Assembly: GCF_003171515.1 (NCBI RefSeq)
Contig: NC_089399.1
Span: 3,906,001 to 3,970,000 of the forward strand
Origin: Pyrenophora tritici-repentis
Lineage: Eukaryota > Ascomycota > Dothideomycetes > Pleosporales > Pleosporaceae
Direction: 5' to 3'
DNA length: 64,000 bases
Shown here: positions 1-11,834 of the stretch, piece by piece
Numbering within the stretch: the first letter of the stretch is position 1
Layout: the number at the start of each line of letters is the position of its first letter
Program-made: the position numbers and the translations under genes
The notes under the pieces: model-generated
What the model saw: the letters and a program-made list of their open reading frames with translations, nothing else
Told to the model about the DNA's origin: nothing
The model's database searches: none

Positions 1-3000
1 AATCCGCCTTTCAATACGACGACGCAGAGATCATCAACTGCCGCTCTCCACCAAGCATTACTCCGCAGATCACTACATCGAGACCGCCCCCAGATGTTGT
101 GCCCGCGGAAACACTCCCCATTGCCTGGTTTCAGAGTCCCACACGGCGCCAGTGTTCCGTCAATATCCTCCCCATTTACACAAATCCCAATCATCGCATA
201 GCTTGCGAATGCGTACCATGACTGACTCCAACCATACCCAAGACCTTCTGGTTTCGGCTTCGGTAATTGTAATCATTACAACCTGGCGCATACAGACATT
301 ACAAACACAGGCCACTGACCCCCTAGCGTCCTGCAACAGGCGCTGTATTCCGTTTCTCGCCAATCTAGGTACTTGGCATTCAAGCGTATATTAAATCGCT
401 GTCTTGGTCGTCACAGTAGTGCGACTTGCTACAGTTGACGGCAAGAGCTGCGAAATCTGGATATCAGGTGCACCATCTTGGTAGCTCAAAGGTTCCACAA
501 CTTCGTACCCCACGGTCAAGGCTTCGTACCGATCCACGCGTGAAATCAAGGTATCGGAAGTAACAGAAACCGGGTGAGCAGGTATTCTGGAGCTCATCTA
601 GTGGATCAGGTGAATAACGAGGAGGGACGTCCCATGTCTCAGGGCCTCAATTGTCCTCTGACCTCCATCACGGACCTTGACAGCGCACTGCTGAGCGTAT
701 CTCGATGCAGACTGTCTGATCTTACAAGATATTTACGCTGAGATCGATTCGTCCGTGATGACATCCGTCATAGTGTGCCAGTATAGCGTCACTTGCCCCA
801 GACGTTGTTGGCATGTCTCAGCCAACACCCTGACTAGTTTGACAAGATCGCGATCGCGCATTCTCCTGCACATCTGTTCCCTCCCTCCAGGATGATTGCG
901 ATTTAAACTAATGAAATGCAGGTAATTTGTATCTTCAGGTAGATTTGCGGAAGTTTCCACGAGAACACGGTTGTTCTTTTTCCGAGGTTTCGGTCACAGA
1001 CAGGCTGTCGATTGGACGTGCCAAGGCCGTATGCAGCGCTAACTTGTCCCGTCCAAAATGGAGCCGTACGTCACTTTCTCCTTCGTCCATGCTTTTCTCC
1101 ATGTCTTTTCGCATCAACAACAGCGATCTCGAGGCTTTCGCCGTCGTCTCCCAGTTTATGTAGCCTGTAAGCTATCGCGTCCCCAGACCAAGGCATGTAC
1201 GCAACATGCACTATCGATCCTCAACCAAGATATGCCGACCGACCGTGCCTGAGGGAGGCGGGGAAGCGACGAGCTGACTGAACGGAGTCGGCTCCGGCTC
1301 TGTTTCGTCAGCACCGAGGCTTCTCGTATACGCGCACATAGGCATCGCACAGCTCATACCATCACCTATGCGCACAGTGGCCATGGCCGTGGCCATAAAG
1401 AAGCCGGGTCCGAGAGCACAGCCCAACAACTCATGCTTCCTACAAAATCCCCGCAGACAGGTGTCAGACATTGAGAAGATGGATCGCCATGGAGGATACC
1501 ATGGTAATCGCGACTCGGGCAAACTAACCTTCAATCTAGAAATTTGCACTTGTAGTGCAGTAAGAATGATGCTATCGTCCCTGAAAAGAAAAAGGATCCA
1601 CTTCCACCGGTGGGGTGCGACATTTACTCGGGGTATCTTGGATCACATCACGAGGCAGGGCTATGTTGGTACGTTACCGGTAGGGCGAAACCTTGGAAAT
1701 GATCAAGCGGTCCCCGGACCCTGGGTTTGCACAGCAAGTAGACTCTATAGCGCTCCCATTTCAGCGTCGCGCTATTCGGAATACTATACAACCGCTGTTA
1801 TATGTTTCATGTTTCAATACCGTTCCTGGATATGGGAGGATATTCGGCGTCAGCTGCTGCTTTGGAGCGGAGACACCTTCCCCGCAAGCATCGTAAACCC
1901 CGCCACGCGACACATCCCTGCACAGTTGACGCCTCCCTAAACGCCCACACGCCATGACGCCTTTGAATCTTACCGACTTGCGGAAAATTCTCTGCATCCC
2001 GTACGTTGACGAGGACGGAGCACTAATTGGTGGGAACTCGGCCGGTAACTGCAAGGTTGAGAGCATTGATGACATGCAAGAAACGCAGACGATGATTTGG
2101 ATGCGAATCGGATGATGCACTGCTCCAGTACTTATGCGACCCTGCATGCGTGTTATGTCAGGCCCTCTCAAACGATTGACGATGCATGTTGGATTTCTGC
2201 TTTGGGCGTCAGCACCTCATACTCACGTATTGCCATTGGCATTTGAGGCCCAACCCCAAGACGTTGCTTCAGTTGCGCCGAATAGGGTCTTGTATTCACG
2301 GTCTGCACCGCTGTCTTAACCGTCTCATCCAGGTCTTCTTCAAGCTCCACGGCTCCCCACAATGCACGTGTCAAAATATCGAGGATACGCCGAAACCCTG
2401 AAGATCGTCAAGTCGGCGATGAGACCGTTCAAGGGTTTATGTCAAGTACCATTCCCATCCTGTTATCTTGAATGCAGCTACTGCCGGAACGTTGCTTAGC
2501 TTCCCCGCCATCCTTACCCCGCGGGCATCTCAGTGGCGGCTAGGTTAACGAATGAGGAAACTTCCGACAAGCCTAATCTGACAGAGTTTGGGGCGAAGGC
2601 TCCTCATGTCAGGTGTACACACGAAACTTTGGGACACTGGATACACTTCCCCATGCCGGCAACCCCGGGTGTCGCAAGTTGAGTGGTAACCCCCAAGCGA
2701 TCAGTGCCTGATTGCAACCTCGACTCGAGAACACCTCCGCACCATTGCCCCATGGTCCTTCGTTGTTTAAACTCAATTTCAGCCGGGACACACTGTCATT
2801 CATGCGCCTCATCTGCTATTTCCATCTTCCCAGTACCGAGACTCAAATAGATTGTTACACATCGAAACACATCCCAGACCATCATGGGGCTCCGCAAAGA
2901 TGATCTTATCTGGGGTTCATGACGTACTTCACGAGCATGCAGGTACCAGCAGTGTCGATCAGAAATTACTTGATGCGGCAATCCGGATAAACTCTCCTTG

Positions 3001-4395
3001 CCGCCCAAACGGTGCAAAATTACAACGGTGACCTTGTCAGCGTGCGGAACAATGTCGGCTCTGTCTATATGCACGTGACGACACAGCACACGTACGTCAC
3101 GATTATTTTGCACGCCCCAGGAGCTAGTGAGTATTGCCCGAGCCTCAAAGTGGTGTGGCCAACACTTTCGATAATGGTAGTCGTTCCCAACAGCTTTGTG
3201 GTGTTGGCTGTGGAGCCCATCGCAACAAATCCCCACCAGATCGATTGGCCACAAGCCCAAATTAGCTATCGCCATCGTCACGCTCCAGGGAAGAATCTGG
3301 GAAGAAGTTTTCTAGAAGGCCGGAGTTGCTGCTGGCGCATCCGTCAACAGGGGCACTATACGAAATCAAGCCTCTGTCAACCGCGGAGAGGCATTCAATA
3401 CCGGCATTAACGGCAAACGGGGCATACGCGTATGGAGGTTGCGAGTTTAAGGGTACGCATGTTCGCAGGGTTGGATTGCGACGGTTGGTGTTGCCCGTAT
3501 GCGCAGGGTGCAACCGTCCACCTCCAGACTCTGCGACAGTCTACTTCCTGGATCCTTGAGCAAGGCCTCGACTCCAGCGGACGCGGGAATTGTTGGGAAT
3601 CCCATATCGACAACTACGCAGTGAGCTTGCGACTGCCCGCGTGCGTGGGATTTCACGTGCTGCCTTTCCGGTGGGCTCTTGCCGAGCTCCACCGGTGACA
3701 TTCAATAGCATGCGCGCGCACGCATCGTATTGTTTCAACTAGGTACGTACCTGCGATGCTACCCAAAGGCACGCACATGAGCGTTCGACGTTTTCCTCTT
3801 TTTTACAAAGTCAATGTTATCTTTTTTTCCTGTTCCAAGCATGACTGCAGCAAAATCTCGGCTAACGCCCTTGCAATAAAGCAAAATACTGGGATCATGG
3901 CCTGTTTACCTCCACTTGGGCGCAAATCTCTTATCCACAATCTGCATTTACTCTGTTCCTTTTCACATGCCAGGTGCAGAGAAAGCGCGCACGAGAACAT
4001 GTTGTAGTTCCGTGAACGTCCGAACGAGGCCCACACAGTGAACGACAGTCCAGCCTCGATTCCAGACTCCGGCCAATGTCGCATGTGAGTCGTATTGCGA
4101 CCCACAAAATGGGGGGTGAAATGGGACATGTGCGCGCGGTTCCCTCCTGAATCTGAGCCACAATCAAAGCATCTCTAGGGCTTCACCGCCACGCATCGGT
4201 CTTTACATGTACAATCACAACTTGCCTCCAGCACGCTTGCATGCGGCTCTTGCTAGCGTATGACTAAATAGGGAAGGTCTCGGGGACAGGTGCCTTGACG
4301 ACTCTTTGGGGGATCACGGATAGCTAATACGCCAACTGTGGTTCGGCACAGAAAAGTCGCATGCAAACGACTAAGCTCTCTGTTCACTGCCTGTC
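1..4395. other. Gene-free stretch
   Basis: Only short or unconvincing open frames lie here (the longest about 190 codons). None shows a family motif, a plausible splice pattern or a signal peptide followed by a sensible mature part. Base composition is mixed and I see no tandem repeat or transposon end. I see nothing to annotate beyond the possibility of decayed sequence. Confidence 0.6.
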
Positions 4396-4514
4396 CCACC
4401 TGAGTATCATACAATACTTGACATTGTGGGTGAGCGAGCACCCAATAAGCGTGTTTGGCGACTACAGTAGCCTTTGCACCCTAGTATGTCAAGTATTTCA
4501 TGACACCCAGGTGG
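4396..4514. mobile_element. 119-bp MITE-like repeat, copy 1 of 3
   Basis: The ends form an imperfect inverted repeat of about 28 bp (CCACCTG...AATACTTGACAT at the left, its complement at the right). The inner 12 bp, AATACTTGACAT / ATGTCAAGTATT (4413-4424 and 4486-4497), match perfectly. The core contains GTGTTTGGCGACTACAGT, which recurs in the copies at 5364-5485 and 48980-49098. It has no coding capacity. A target duplication could not be defined with confidence. Confidence 0.7.
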
Positions 4515-5363
4515 TCCTCCGTCCCTCCGGCCGGCAAGCCCGTCCGACAATAATCCTCCCGAGAGTCGTCTGATTCGAATTGTTTCCGATGGCGAGAGAG
4601 AGAGTTTTCCATGCAGTCTTCTAGGCCTCGATCTAGTGTGCGAAAAGGGAAATTTTTTCTTTCCCGAAGCAGCGCTAGAGACGGAGGTTGGAGCCAAACA
4701 GCACCCAAAACTCCATCGCCATCGGCTGTTTTGAAGACCAGGGCATGAAATCTATTCAATGCTAACCCTCGTCCCAAAACAAACCCTCGTTTGCAGCCTA
4801 AAAGCTGGTTTTTTCGCTGTAATCCTACCGATTGGACGGCCATGTATTCGCCAAAGGGGAAAAAGAGGTATGACACTACAGTGACTACACTGCATTGCAT
4901 GTGTACAGCGAAACAATCAATCGGACGTGAACGGGTAGCCCAGACTCGGACATCGGACTCATCGTCACTGCAGCTGCATCCGTTGAGGCTCTGCGGGTGC
5001 ACGTGCGCTAGTTAGAGCCCCCGGGGGGCTTGCTGGCTGCCAAAATAGTCAAAGGTGGGTCTGTCTGTCTGTCTGTCTGTCCAACCGGCCGCTCTACTCT
5101 CCTACGAGAGATACGCACGCACGCACACACGTACTTACGTAGGCGAGAATGGGGCCATGTTGCCTGTGCTTTTGGCCCCATCGCTGATGCCGTGCGTGCG
5201 TGCGTGCGTGCGTGTGTTGTTTGCACCATGCAAACGGCTTGTGTTTTGTTACCATACAAGGACGGGTTTTTATTACACGGGTGGGTGGGGATGTTGAGGA
5301 TACGGATGGAGGTGACGACGACGACGTGGTCGTCATAAGTAGGCATGAGCTTTGGTCATGGGT
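4515..5363. other. Gene-free stretch with microsatellites
   Basis: No supported gene. It holds a (TCTG)n run near 5059-5081, an ACGC/ACAC-rich patch near 5113-5130 and a (GTGC)n run near 5192-5216. The open frames seen here on both strands are by-products of these tetranucleotide repeats. Confidence 0.6.
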
Positions 5364-5485
5364 ACACCCGGGTTTCATGGAATTTGTATGTACTTGACAG
5401 TGTGGGTATGCACCTCATAGGTGTGTTTGGCGACTACAGTGGCCCGCGTAGGCTGGTATGGAATGTATGTTGTGACACCCGGGTG
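5364..5485. mobile_element. MITE-like repeat, copy 2 of 3 (diverged)
   Basis: Same family as 4396-4514. It keeps ACACCCGGGT at the left edge, TACTTGACAGTGTGGGT, GTGTTTGGCGACTACAGTGG in the core, and TGTGACACCCGGGTG at the right edge. The inner right arm is degraded and the left arm carries a small insertion, so this is an older copy. Confidence 0.55.
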
Positions 5486-6540
5486 GGTATGGGATGTATG
5501 TAGCCAGCTGCCAGGACAAGACAAGCTAGGGTAGGGCTATGGATGGTACTGTATGTAGCTATATGAGTAGAACCAAGCGCTTCAACGCCACCTCTTCGTA
5601 CTGCAATCCTACACGACACCTTTTTCTTTGCGGCAATATATGCGAGAAACACTCTGTTCCTGACTAAGTACGGTAGGTCATCGGTTCTCGTAGCCGGCGA
5701 CGGACGGATGGGAAGTGATTACGCTTTTCGGTAAACGGTGCTAGCCGTGGCCGTTGCCGAGTGACATGCATAAGACGACAATGACATTCTTACCAAGACA
5801 CCTAGTTGCAGAATCGCATGTTTTTGAGTTTGCGTGACTGGTGGGGTGCTGGTGTGGTGGAGTGGCGGTGTAGGTGTAGGTGGAGGTAGGTATAGGGATG
5901 GGGGTCGGTGTGAAAGTGTGTTGGGGATACGAGGGTGTTGGATACGAGTATGTGGTCTAGGTATGCGAGATTGTAGTATGATTCAGCGATCTTGATATCT
6001 TCCTCGTGTCTTAGGATCGAGGGTCGTGTGCGTGTAAGACCGTAGCGTAACAAAGAGCGCGTTTGTTGAGCCTCTCAGACCAAATAGTCACACACTCAAC
6101 TAGAGTAATAGCTTAGTAATTTAAAATAAAACTTATGCTCTCCTGTCATAATTCACAAGGGTTTTCATGCCTACCACCACTAGGCCTCATCATGCCATCG
6201 CCTATATGGGCCTTACTGTCTAGATTGGGACTCTCCCCTACGAGCTTGGTAAGACTAAGAAACGGAAGTTGAAGACATCGCTCGCATATATCGATGATGT
6301 GAAGCTGGTTTATCTTGCGGGTGGTGAGAAAATTAGTTGAAGGTGCCTGGTGGAGGGGCAAGAAGCCGTTGGATCTGTTTGGGGTAGGGTATATGATAAG
6401 TGTATCGTGTTTGAGGCTCGAGTAGTAATAGTCTATAAACCTAAATGGCGCTATTCGACTACCTCAAGCAACACATCTTACTTGATTGCAAGTGTCCTAT
6501 GGTATTATCCTACAGCTCTATTGTAGGACAGCCTATACTG
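5486..6540. other. Gene-free stretch
   Basis: AT-rich intergenic DNA next to the 3' end of the broken phosphotransferase gene. I see no coding region, RNA gene or transposon end. Confidence 0.5.
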
Positions 6541-7498
6541 TCATGAATACCCCATAGACCGTGGATACCAAAGCCAATCTTCAAAAAACTCGACAACATT
6601 GACAAACTGTGGGACATACTCCAGCGCCCATTCCTTGGTAAAGTCCGCAGTATACAGAGCTTTACAATACTCCCAATACTCGGGATACCATCCTGACTGG
6701 TGCCAGTCAATGATAGCAAGGACATGACTGGACCCATTAGCAGACACCATTATGTTGCTTGGATGTAGATCAGCATGAGTGAACACAATCCTCGAGTTGT
6801 CTGGAAGAGACCCCCGGAAAGGATCGGGAAAATGAAGTTTCCCGGGCTCTTTGAACAGAACAGAGAGCCAATCATGGAACTCTTTGGCAGTGTTGAATGG
6901 TCCGGCTGGGGGTTTCACTCCATCTGTAAAGACGACATCAAGGAGGGGCTTTCGGTCGATTCGACCTTATGTATTTTAGCATAAACCTGCCACTCTATTG
7001 TCGAACAAGAAGCTCACCAACAAACTGATCGCTCGGGTCCTGCTCTAACTTGCGCAGACTGTTTACCATACTACGTAGTTGTTTGCAGACTTCCTTCTTC
7101 GCCTCCTCAGAGAGCGACTCCCACTGGTTCTCCAAGGTTACCCCTGCAATGAGCTCCATATAGATGAAGACCTCGCCTCCATCTTCACACTATCCATATA
7201 CCTTGGGGACAGGTACCTCGTCGGGCAAGAGCCTGCGAAGAGCTTCAAGGCAGTGTGCTTCAGACGCAGTGATATCTTTCCCATATTTCACAACAAGATT
7301 AAGTGAATCAAATTTCGTCGTATAGGAGCCCCATGAACGTCGAAGTAATGGATTCTCTCGAACTTCTGCAGGCGAGGGATAGGAACTGGCTGGTCTGTTG
7401 CAGTTGAAATAATTGAATTTTTCAAAGTCGGGAGATTCTTCAAATTGAACGTCGCTGGAAAGACGGTAGCAGTTTGGCATATTTTCCGGAGTTGTCAT
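6541..7498 (-). pseudogene. APH/choline-kinase-type phosphotransferase, one nonsense codon
   Basis: Encodes a member of the fungal aminoglycoside-phosphotransferase-like (APH) family, small-molecule kinases whose fungal substrates are mostly unknown. Reading from ATG 7498, the N-lobe runs to VPVPKVYG, where a TAG (7190-7192) stands. The same frame continues directly with EDGGEVFIYMELI and reaches a 52-nt intron (6966-7017). Splicing restores FVGRIDRKPLLDVVF and leads into the C-lobe with the catalytic loop HADLHPSN and the metal-binding IDWHQSG. Family members normally have Trp at the stop position, so the lesion is TGG to TAG. That is a C-to-T change in a CpA context on the other strand, as RIP makes. 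Otherwise the gene looks full-length (about 300 residues). It may be intact in other isolates. Confidence 0.8.
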
Positions 7499-9697
7499 CG
7501 TGAAGGACTGTATAGGCTTCTGGCTAACAAGCGCGTGTTCTATACATATTAGCTATTGACAAGATGATAGAATTCCGTGGTTCTTACGATGACTAGAAGG
7601 GCCAAGTGTAGAACGACGAGTGAATGGACTGGGTAGACTATATGTTTCCAAGTGCCCCACACGTAGTAGCAGCGAGATGAAAGATGTGTCGCAAAAGATA
7701 GTAAAAGAGATTACACTAAGAGTATGAGACATACACGGTGCAAGAATCGCGCGTGTGTAAAAGACGCGCATGCGGCGCGGGCGACGAAGAACCCCGCACA
7801 CCGGAATGACTTAGCGCACTCAAATTAAGTTAATATTACCTAGGTAACTACCAAAATAAGGTAACCTATCTCATAAAGCATTGCCCTAGCCATTCTCCCA
7901 CCAATCAGCTTGAACTTGCTTGCAGTGACTCGTTCCTAAGAGAAAGCACTTCTGCGCCGGATCATTGACTAACGGATTATAAGCAAAGCGGTGCAGTGTG
8001 CTACCATCTTTGTAAGATCAATAACATCAGCTAACAGAATTGACGTAACATCACCGTTAGCCCGCTATATCATCGGAGTAAACCTAGCAACAGCATGGTA
8101 AATGCATAGGTATTTCTCGAACATGCCTATCGTTTCCGTCACAGCATCCTCTACTCTGCTCGTCGCGTCCTTCCCTTGCACGGCGATGAGCATCTTTACT
8201 AAAAAAAAAGGCGACCGGCTGACCAAGTTTCTAGATCGAGAATTCGTCAGCCGATCTTATCCTGACTTGCCAAATTTGCCATCCTTCTCGGGACATGGGA
8301 ATCTCCTTACTGTGCCGAAAAGGGGCCATTTCTGACCAAGCAATCTCCTGGAACTGCTTATCACCTTGTTCAATAGCCTTCGAAAACTAGGAAACTATGA
8401 GGCTTGCTATTCCACAGGTCTGCTTTACCACTTTCTCTCGCGACTTCTTGCAAACAAGGAAAATACTACCATGGAACGCGCCATTGTACGCTAACGGCGC
8501 CTTTTAGATGTTTGAAAAACATCAGTAGACTTTTAATAAGTACATTGAGAGTTGGAGTAATCATTATGTCACATAAGATGATAAGAAACGACCATGATAC
8601 CCACGACTCGGCTGACTGTACTGCGGACGCATCGACAGTCGTCCGTAGAGACCTCGTAGTTGCTTGAATTATGTCCAGCGAGATGACGAAGTCCGGCCTC
8701 TCAGCGGAAGAAAACATGGCGGACGCCGTCGAGAAGGTGCTTGTGAGCGCCGAGCACCCCTTTTACAACTAACTGAATCTCTACAGCGGAGTAGAGTCCG
8801 TCGGCCTGATAGGAAATGGCGAACTGGTAGACACGTAAAAGCAAAGGGATGGTTATCGATGTCTGTCGCTTGAACGAGTGCCCTATCGACTTTGGAAACT
8901 CTTGATAAACTCGCTGAGCGGACGCCCGTTGATATACTAGTCTACAAAAGTTACAACTACTGGTAGATGTTAGCGTGCGCTGGCGTCTCACTGTTGATAG
9001 TAACTGCGCGGAATTACTGCCAGCATAACATCTTGCATACAAGATGTACGAGTCAGCGTCATTGCTGTCACTGACTATAACAATGCAGTGACCAAAGGGC
9101 GTACCGTTACCTAGCACTACAACATATAAGCTTATACTTACTAGGAATTATATTGGAGTTTTGTACTTTTTACGTAAAGCACCTACTTAGTCATGTTTCA
9201 CTTTTAAATTGTTCAAAAGAGTCTATTCGAACCAATTTAGAAGGCCATTTATTCATTTCAAATACACTAGATTTCCTTACTACACATTCCACTCCGCCCT
9301 CTAGACTCCAATACTCAACCATGGTCTCGTCCAAATCATATATTTGCGCGCCAATACAACTGTATTTTACACCCAACTATCACAAATTTCATTCCTCCTA
9401 CAACATCGTCTCACTTGTATGATACCGTCGAACAGTACCTACACTCTCTGTTGGTTTTATCGATCTATCCTATCTCCGCACCAGCCAGTAAGTAGTGTCA
9501 TTGACGGCCGTCTAGAATATATTAGACTATTTACTAATATGCAATGACCGGCTACGAACTCTGTTGCGGTTTGTGAGGCAAGGGTATTGCGCATGTCACG
9601 TGCGCTGTCCTGGCGCTCCTCCCTCCCCTCCATGAGCACCTTCTCCCCTCACCAGCATCAGAGATACGTCATGTAAATAGACCCTGATTATGGCTAC
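7499..9697. other. Gene-free stretch
   Basis: No supported gene over about 2.2 kb. The short open frames (up to about 140 codons) lack family motifs, and several overlap each other on opposite strands. I see no transposon ends. Confidence 0.5.
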
Positions 9698-9704
9698 ATA
9701 TAAG
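9698..9704 (+). promoter_or_regulatory. TATA-like box upstream of small secreted peptide
   Basis: ATATAAG within CTACATATAAGG, about 155 bp upstream of the ATG at 9860, followed by a CAACAACAACAG-rich leader. This is a plausible fungal core promoter. The call rests only on sequence resemblance and spacing. Confidence 0.35.
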
Positions 9705-9859
9705 GTGGCCATGACAGCACAACAACAACAGAACACAATATACTCTGATGACTGCCTCGCGCGGTTACACTTTAATTGACTGCATTGTACTGCAACAAAC
9801 TCTCTTCTACATTATCTTGCGACCTACATTTCTTTCCAAGTTACTCGCCATCCACAAGA

Positions 9860-9961
9860 ATGAGGATTACTACTCTTCTTCTCAATTTATTTGCCTCTAG
9901 CGCGCTAGCCAAGCAATTTTGTATCGGCGGTTGCGTCTCATGCTACTGCGGCGACTATTAA
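9860..9961 (+). CDS. Tiny cysteine-containing secreted peptide candidate
   Basis: The ATG at 9860 (context CACAAGAATGAGG) opens a 33-codon frame. It has a textbook signal peptide (MRITTLLLNLFASSALA) and a very short mature part with four Cys (C-x3-C-x2-C-x-C), ending CGDY. A second short frame with a hydrophobic N-terminus starts 2 bp downstream (9963-10079, 38 codons, MRIIGVIAVV...). The two could be a small gene plus a decayed neighbour, or one longer gene broken by a stop. I recognise no family. An in-frame upstream ATG exists at 9776, but only the 9860 start gives a clean signal peptide. Confidence is limited by length. Confidence 0.35.
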   Translation: MRITTLLLNLFASSALAKQFCIGGCVSCYCGDY

Positions 9962-10079
9962 TATGAGAATCATCGGTGTCATAGCTGTAGTTGCGATGGG
10001 AATTTCGCAAACATACTGTACCGGTGCGGAGAGTGACTCTCCGCTAGTGGGTATAAGGAGGGCTCATCTTCTTATGTAG

Positions 10080-11214
10080 GGGGGCATCTCATTCTCTTCA
10101 ACGATAACCGTGGTTATTGTTTTTATCTTTGCTTTCACTTTAGTCAGTCTTTAGGAGTTTTGCGATAATACTATGTATTTCTATGTACTCTGCTCGTGCA
10201 ATCTGCATCCATCGGTCATTAGCGGCAGCGTGGTCTCACAAAATAATGTAAACAAGTGGGTGAAGAGAATGAGGAAGAAGTTGGTTAATTGATAGAGTCT
10301 ATCGTAGAGAGCGAATATATATCCTCTTGTTACATAATCAGTGATAAAACGCGCTACTCCTAAGTAGGTGTAGATGCTAACAAATAAGAGACACCGACTA
10401 CACCTGTACAATACCACAATGCAAAAACCCCGATGACTCCATAAAAGACTTACATCTGGGTTGTGGAGCGTGGAGAGATACCTGTGTACATTAGGAGTAG
10501 GTTGTATGTACTGTGGCTGTTTACCCGACGGATTCGTCGTCCTCAATACAATGGCTCTTGTTATTTCATTAGGCCGGCTCTGCATACAGACTAACTTGTA
10601 CATATGTCAGACAGTAGTTCATACATGCGCAACATCTTAAGAGCTCTTGCATCGATGAAGGACAGTAGACCATGTACTATTTTGGTTGCCATCCGATTGA
10701 ATTAGCTGACTACCGCTTGTAAGATATTTTCTGAGTTCTTTTCAGCGTACAACAACGACCCGCCTTTCAATGCTGAGGCTCTTTTGCGACTGCGCATAGT
10801 GCAATCCTGATCTAAGTTGTAAGTATAGTTCCGAACTGATTCATAGAAAGCACACAGAGTCCAACCCGGGATGATTCGAATTAGAAACTAATGGGTCTGA
10901 TGCTGAACTTCTCACGTCGTACTGAAGGCTAGAATAGGCGCTTCAAGGGTTTTAACACTATAACTCATCGTTGTTTTTCTTTTCCCTGTCTCTTTCACAT
11001 GGCCATGGCAACCATGGACCATGTCGGGGTTGTACTTAGGTTGCCCTGCCGGATATCCAGTTCTTTAGAATTTTACGTGGATACAAACATCAGCCCGAAC
11101 ACCTAGCAATCTCTATACGCGCGGATCTACAGAACACAAATCTAAGAATTGTAGCGATGAAAGAGAGAAGTGGGTGACTCTGGAGGTATAGCATATCGTA
11201 TTAGGTGTCACTAT
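10080..11214. other. Gene-free stretch
   Basis: A 140-codon frame on the minus strand (10181-10603) has no family motif and I do not believe it. No repeats or transposon ends are visible before the MITE at 11215. Confidence 0.5.
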
Positions 11215-11376
11215 CACAGTCCGCAACAATCAATTAAGTGGGTCCTAGAAGGTTCAGATTGGATTGATTGATTACCGCTTTAAGCCTAGTAGTTACCTAT
11301 AGGAGTTTAAGCCCTACCTAGATAGGTAAGTGGGTCTAGGAGAGTGACCGGATTGAATTGATTGTTGCGGAGTCTA
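11215..11376. mobile_element. hAT-type MITE, 162 bp
   Basis: Terminal inverted repeats (CACAGTCCGCAACAATCAATT at the left, imperfect complement ending TTGTTGCGGAGTCTA at the right) enclose a foldback core without coding capacity. It is flanked by a perfect 8-bp direct duplication, GTCACTAT (11207-11214 and 11377-11384). An 8-bp duplication with T at position 2 and A at position 7 is typical of hAT insertion. Same family as 33418-33545. Confidence 0.8.
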
Positions 11377-11705
11377 GTCACTATGAGAACGGCTATCGTA
11401 GTGTATACCTGCACGCTCACCCAACACGGATCAAAACTTGTCACATATCGGTCACTTTGCGCTTAATATTTTGTGATTGTTTCGCATCCCTATTAACGCT
11501 TTCTCCAGGACGGCCTAAAGGCGTAATTTGCAGATCGAATCGCAGCTCTGACACTGAAGTTGTTGCAAAATTTTTGCGACTGATGGTTGTATCCATGTCT
11601 AAATAACTGGATACCCGGTAGGTCGAAACTATGTACATTCATGGCATAGCCATGTGACCGTTGTCGTCGAACTTCGGGGCTGGGTGATCTTGACCTTCTC
11701 TTTGG
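11377..11705. other. Spacer between two MITE-family ends
   Basis: No supported gene. The stretch separates the complete MITE from a lone left end of the same family at 11706. Confidence 0.5.
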
Positions 11706-11832
11706 CAGACTCCGCAACAAGCAATCCAGATTGGTTCGATTGATTGACTTGATTAATTAACTCAATTCAATTAATCCAATCAGCTCCTATACAAATTAAG
11801 TATTAATTTCAATCTTAGAGATAAAGATTAAT
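11706..11832. repeat. Orphan left end of the hAT-type MITE family
   Basis: Starts CAGACTCCGCAACAAGCAAT, matching the termini at 11215 and 33418. It continues as an AT-rich foldback (GATTGG...CCAATC). No matching right end follows; the sequence is cut by the pogo element at 11835. Confidence 0.6.
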
Positions 11833-11834
11833 TA

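Noticed and set aside
1368..1940. 190-codon frame on the plus strand as a gene
   Set aside because: Composition and sequence look random, with no recognisable domain. It overlaps equally long frames on the opposite strand.
2796..3281. 161-codon frame on the minus strand as a gene
   Set aside because: No family motif, no signal peptide and no splice pattern. Competing frames of similar length exist on the other strand.
5008..5378. Overlapping 80-110-codon frames near 5.0-5.4 kb
   Set aside because: They are created by tetranucleotide microsatellites (TCTG, GTGC) and have repetitive translations.
10181..10603. 140-codon frame with hydrophobic stretches
   Set aside because: Cys/Leu/Phe-rich translation of AT-rich DNA. 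No family resemblance and no promoter or splice support.
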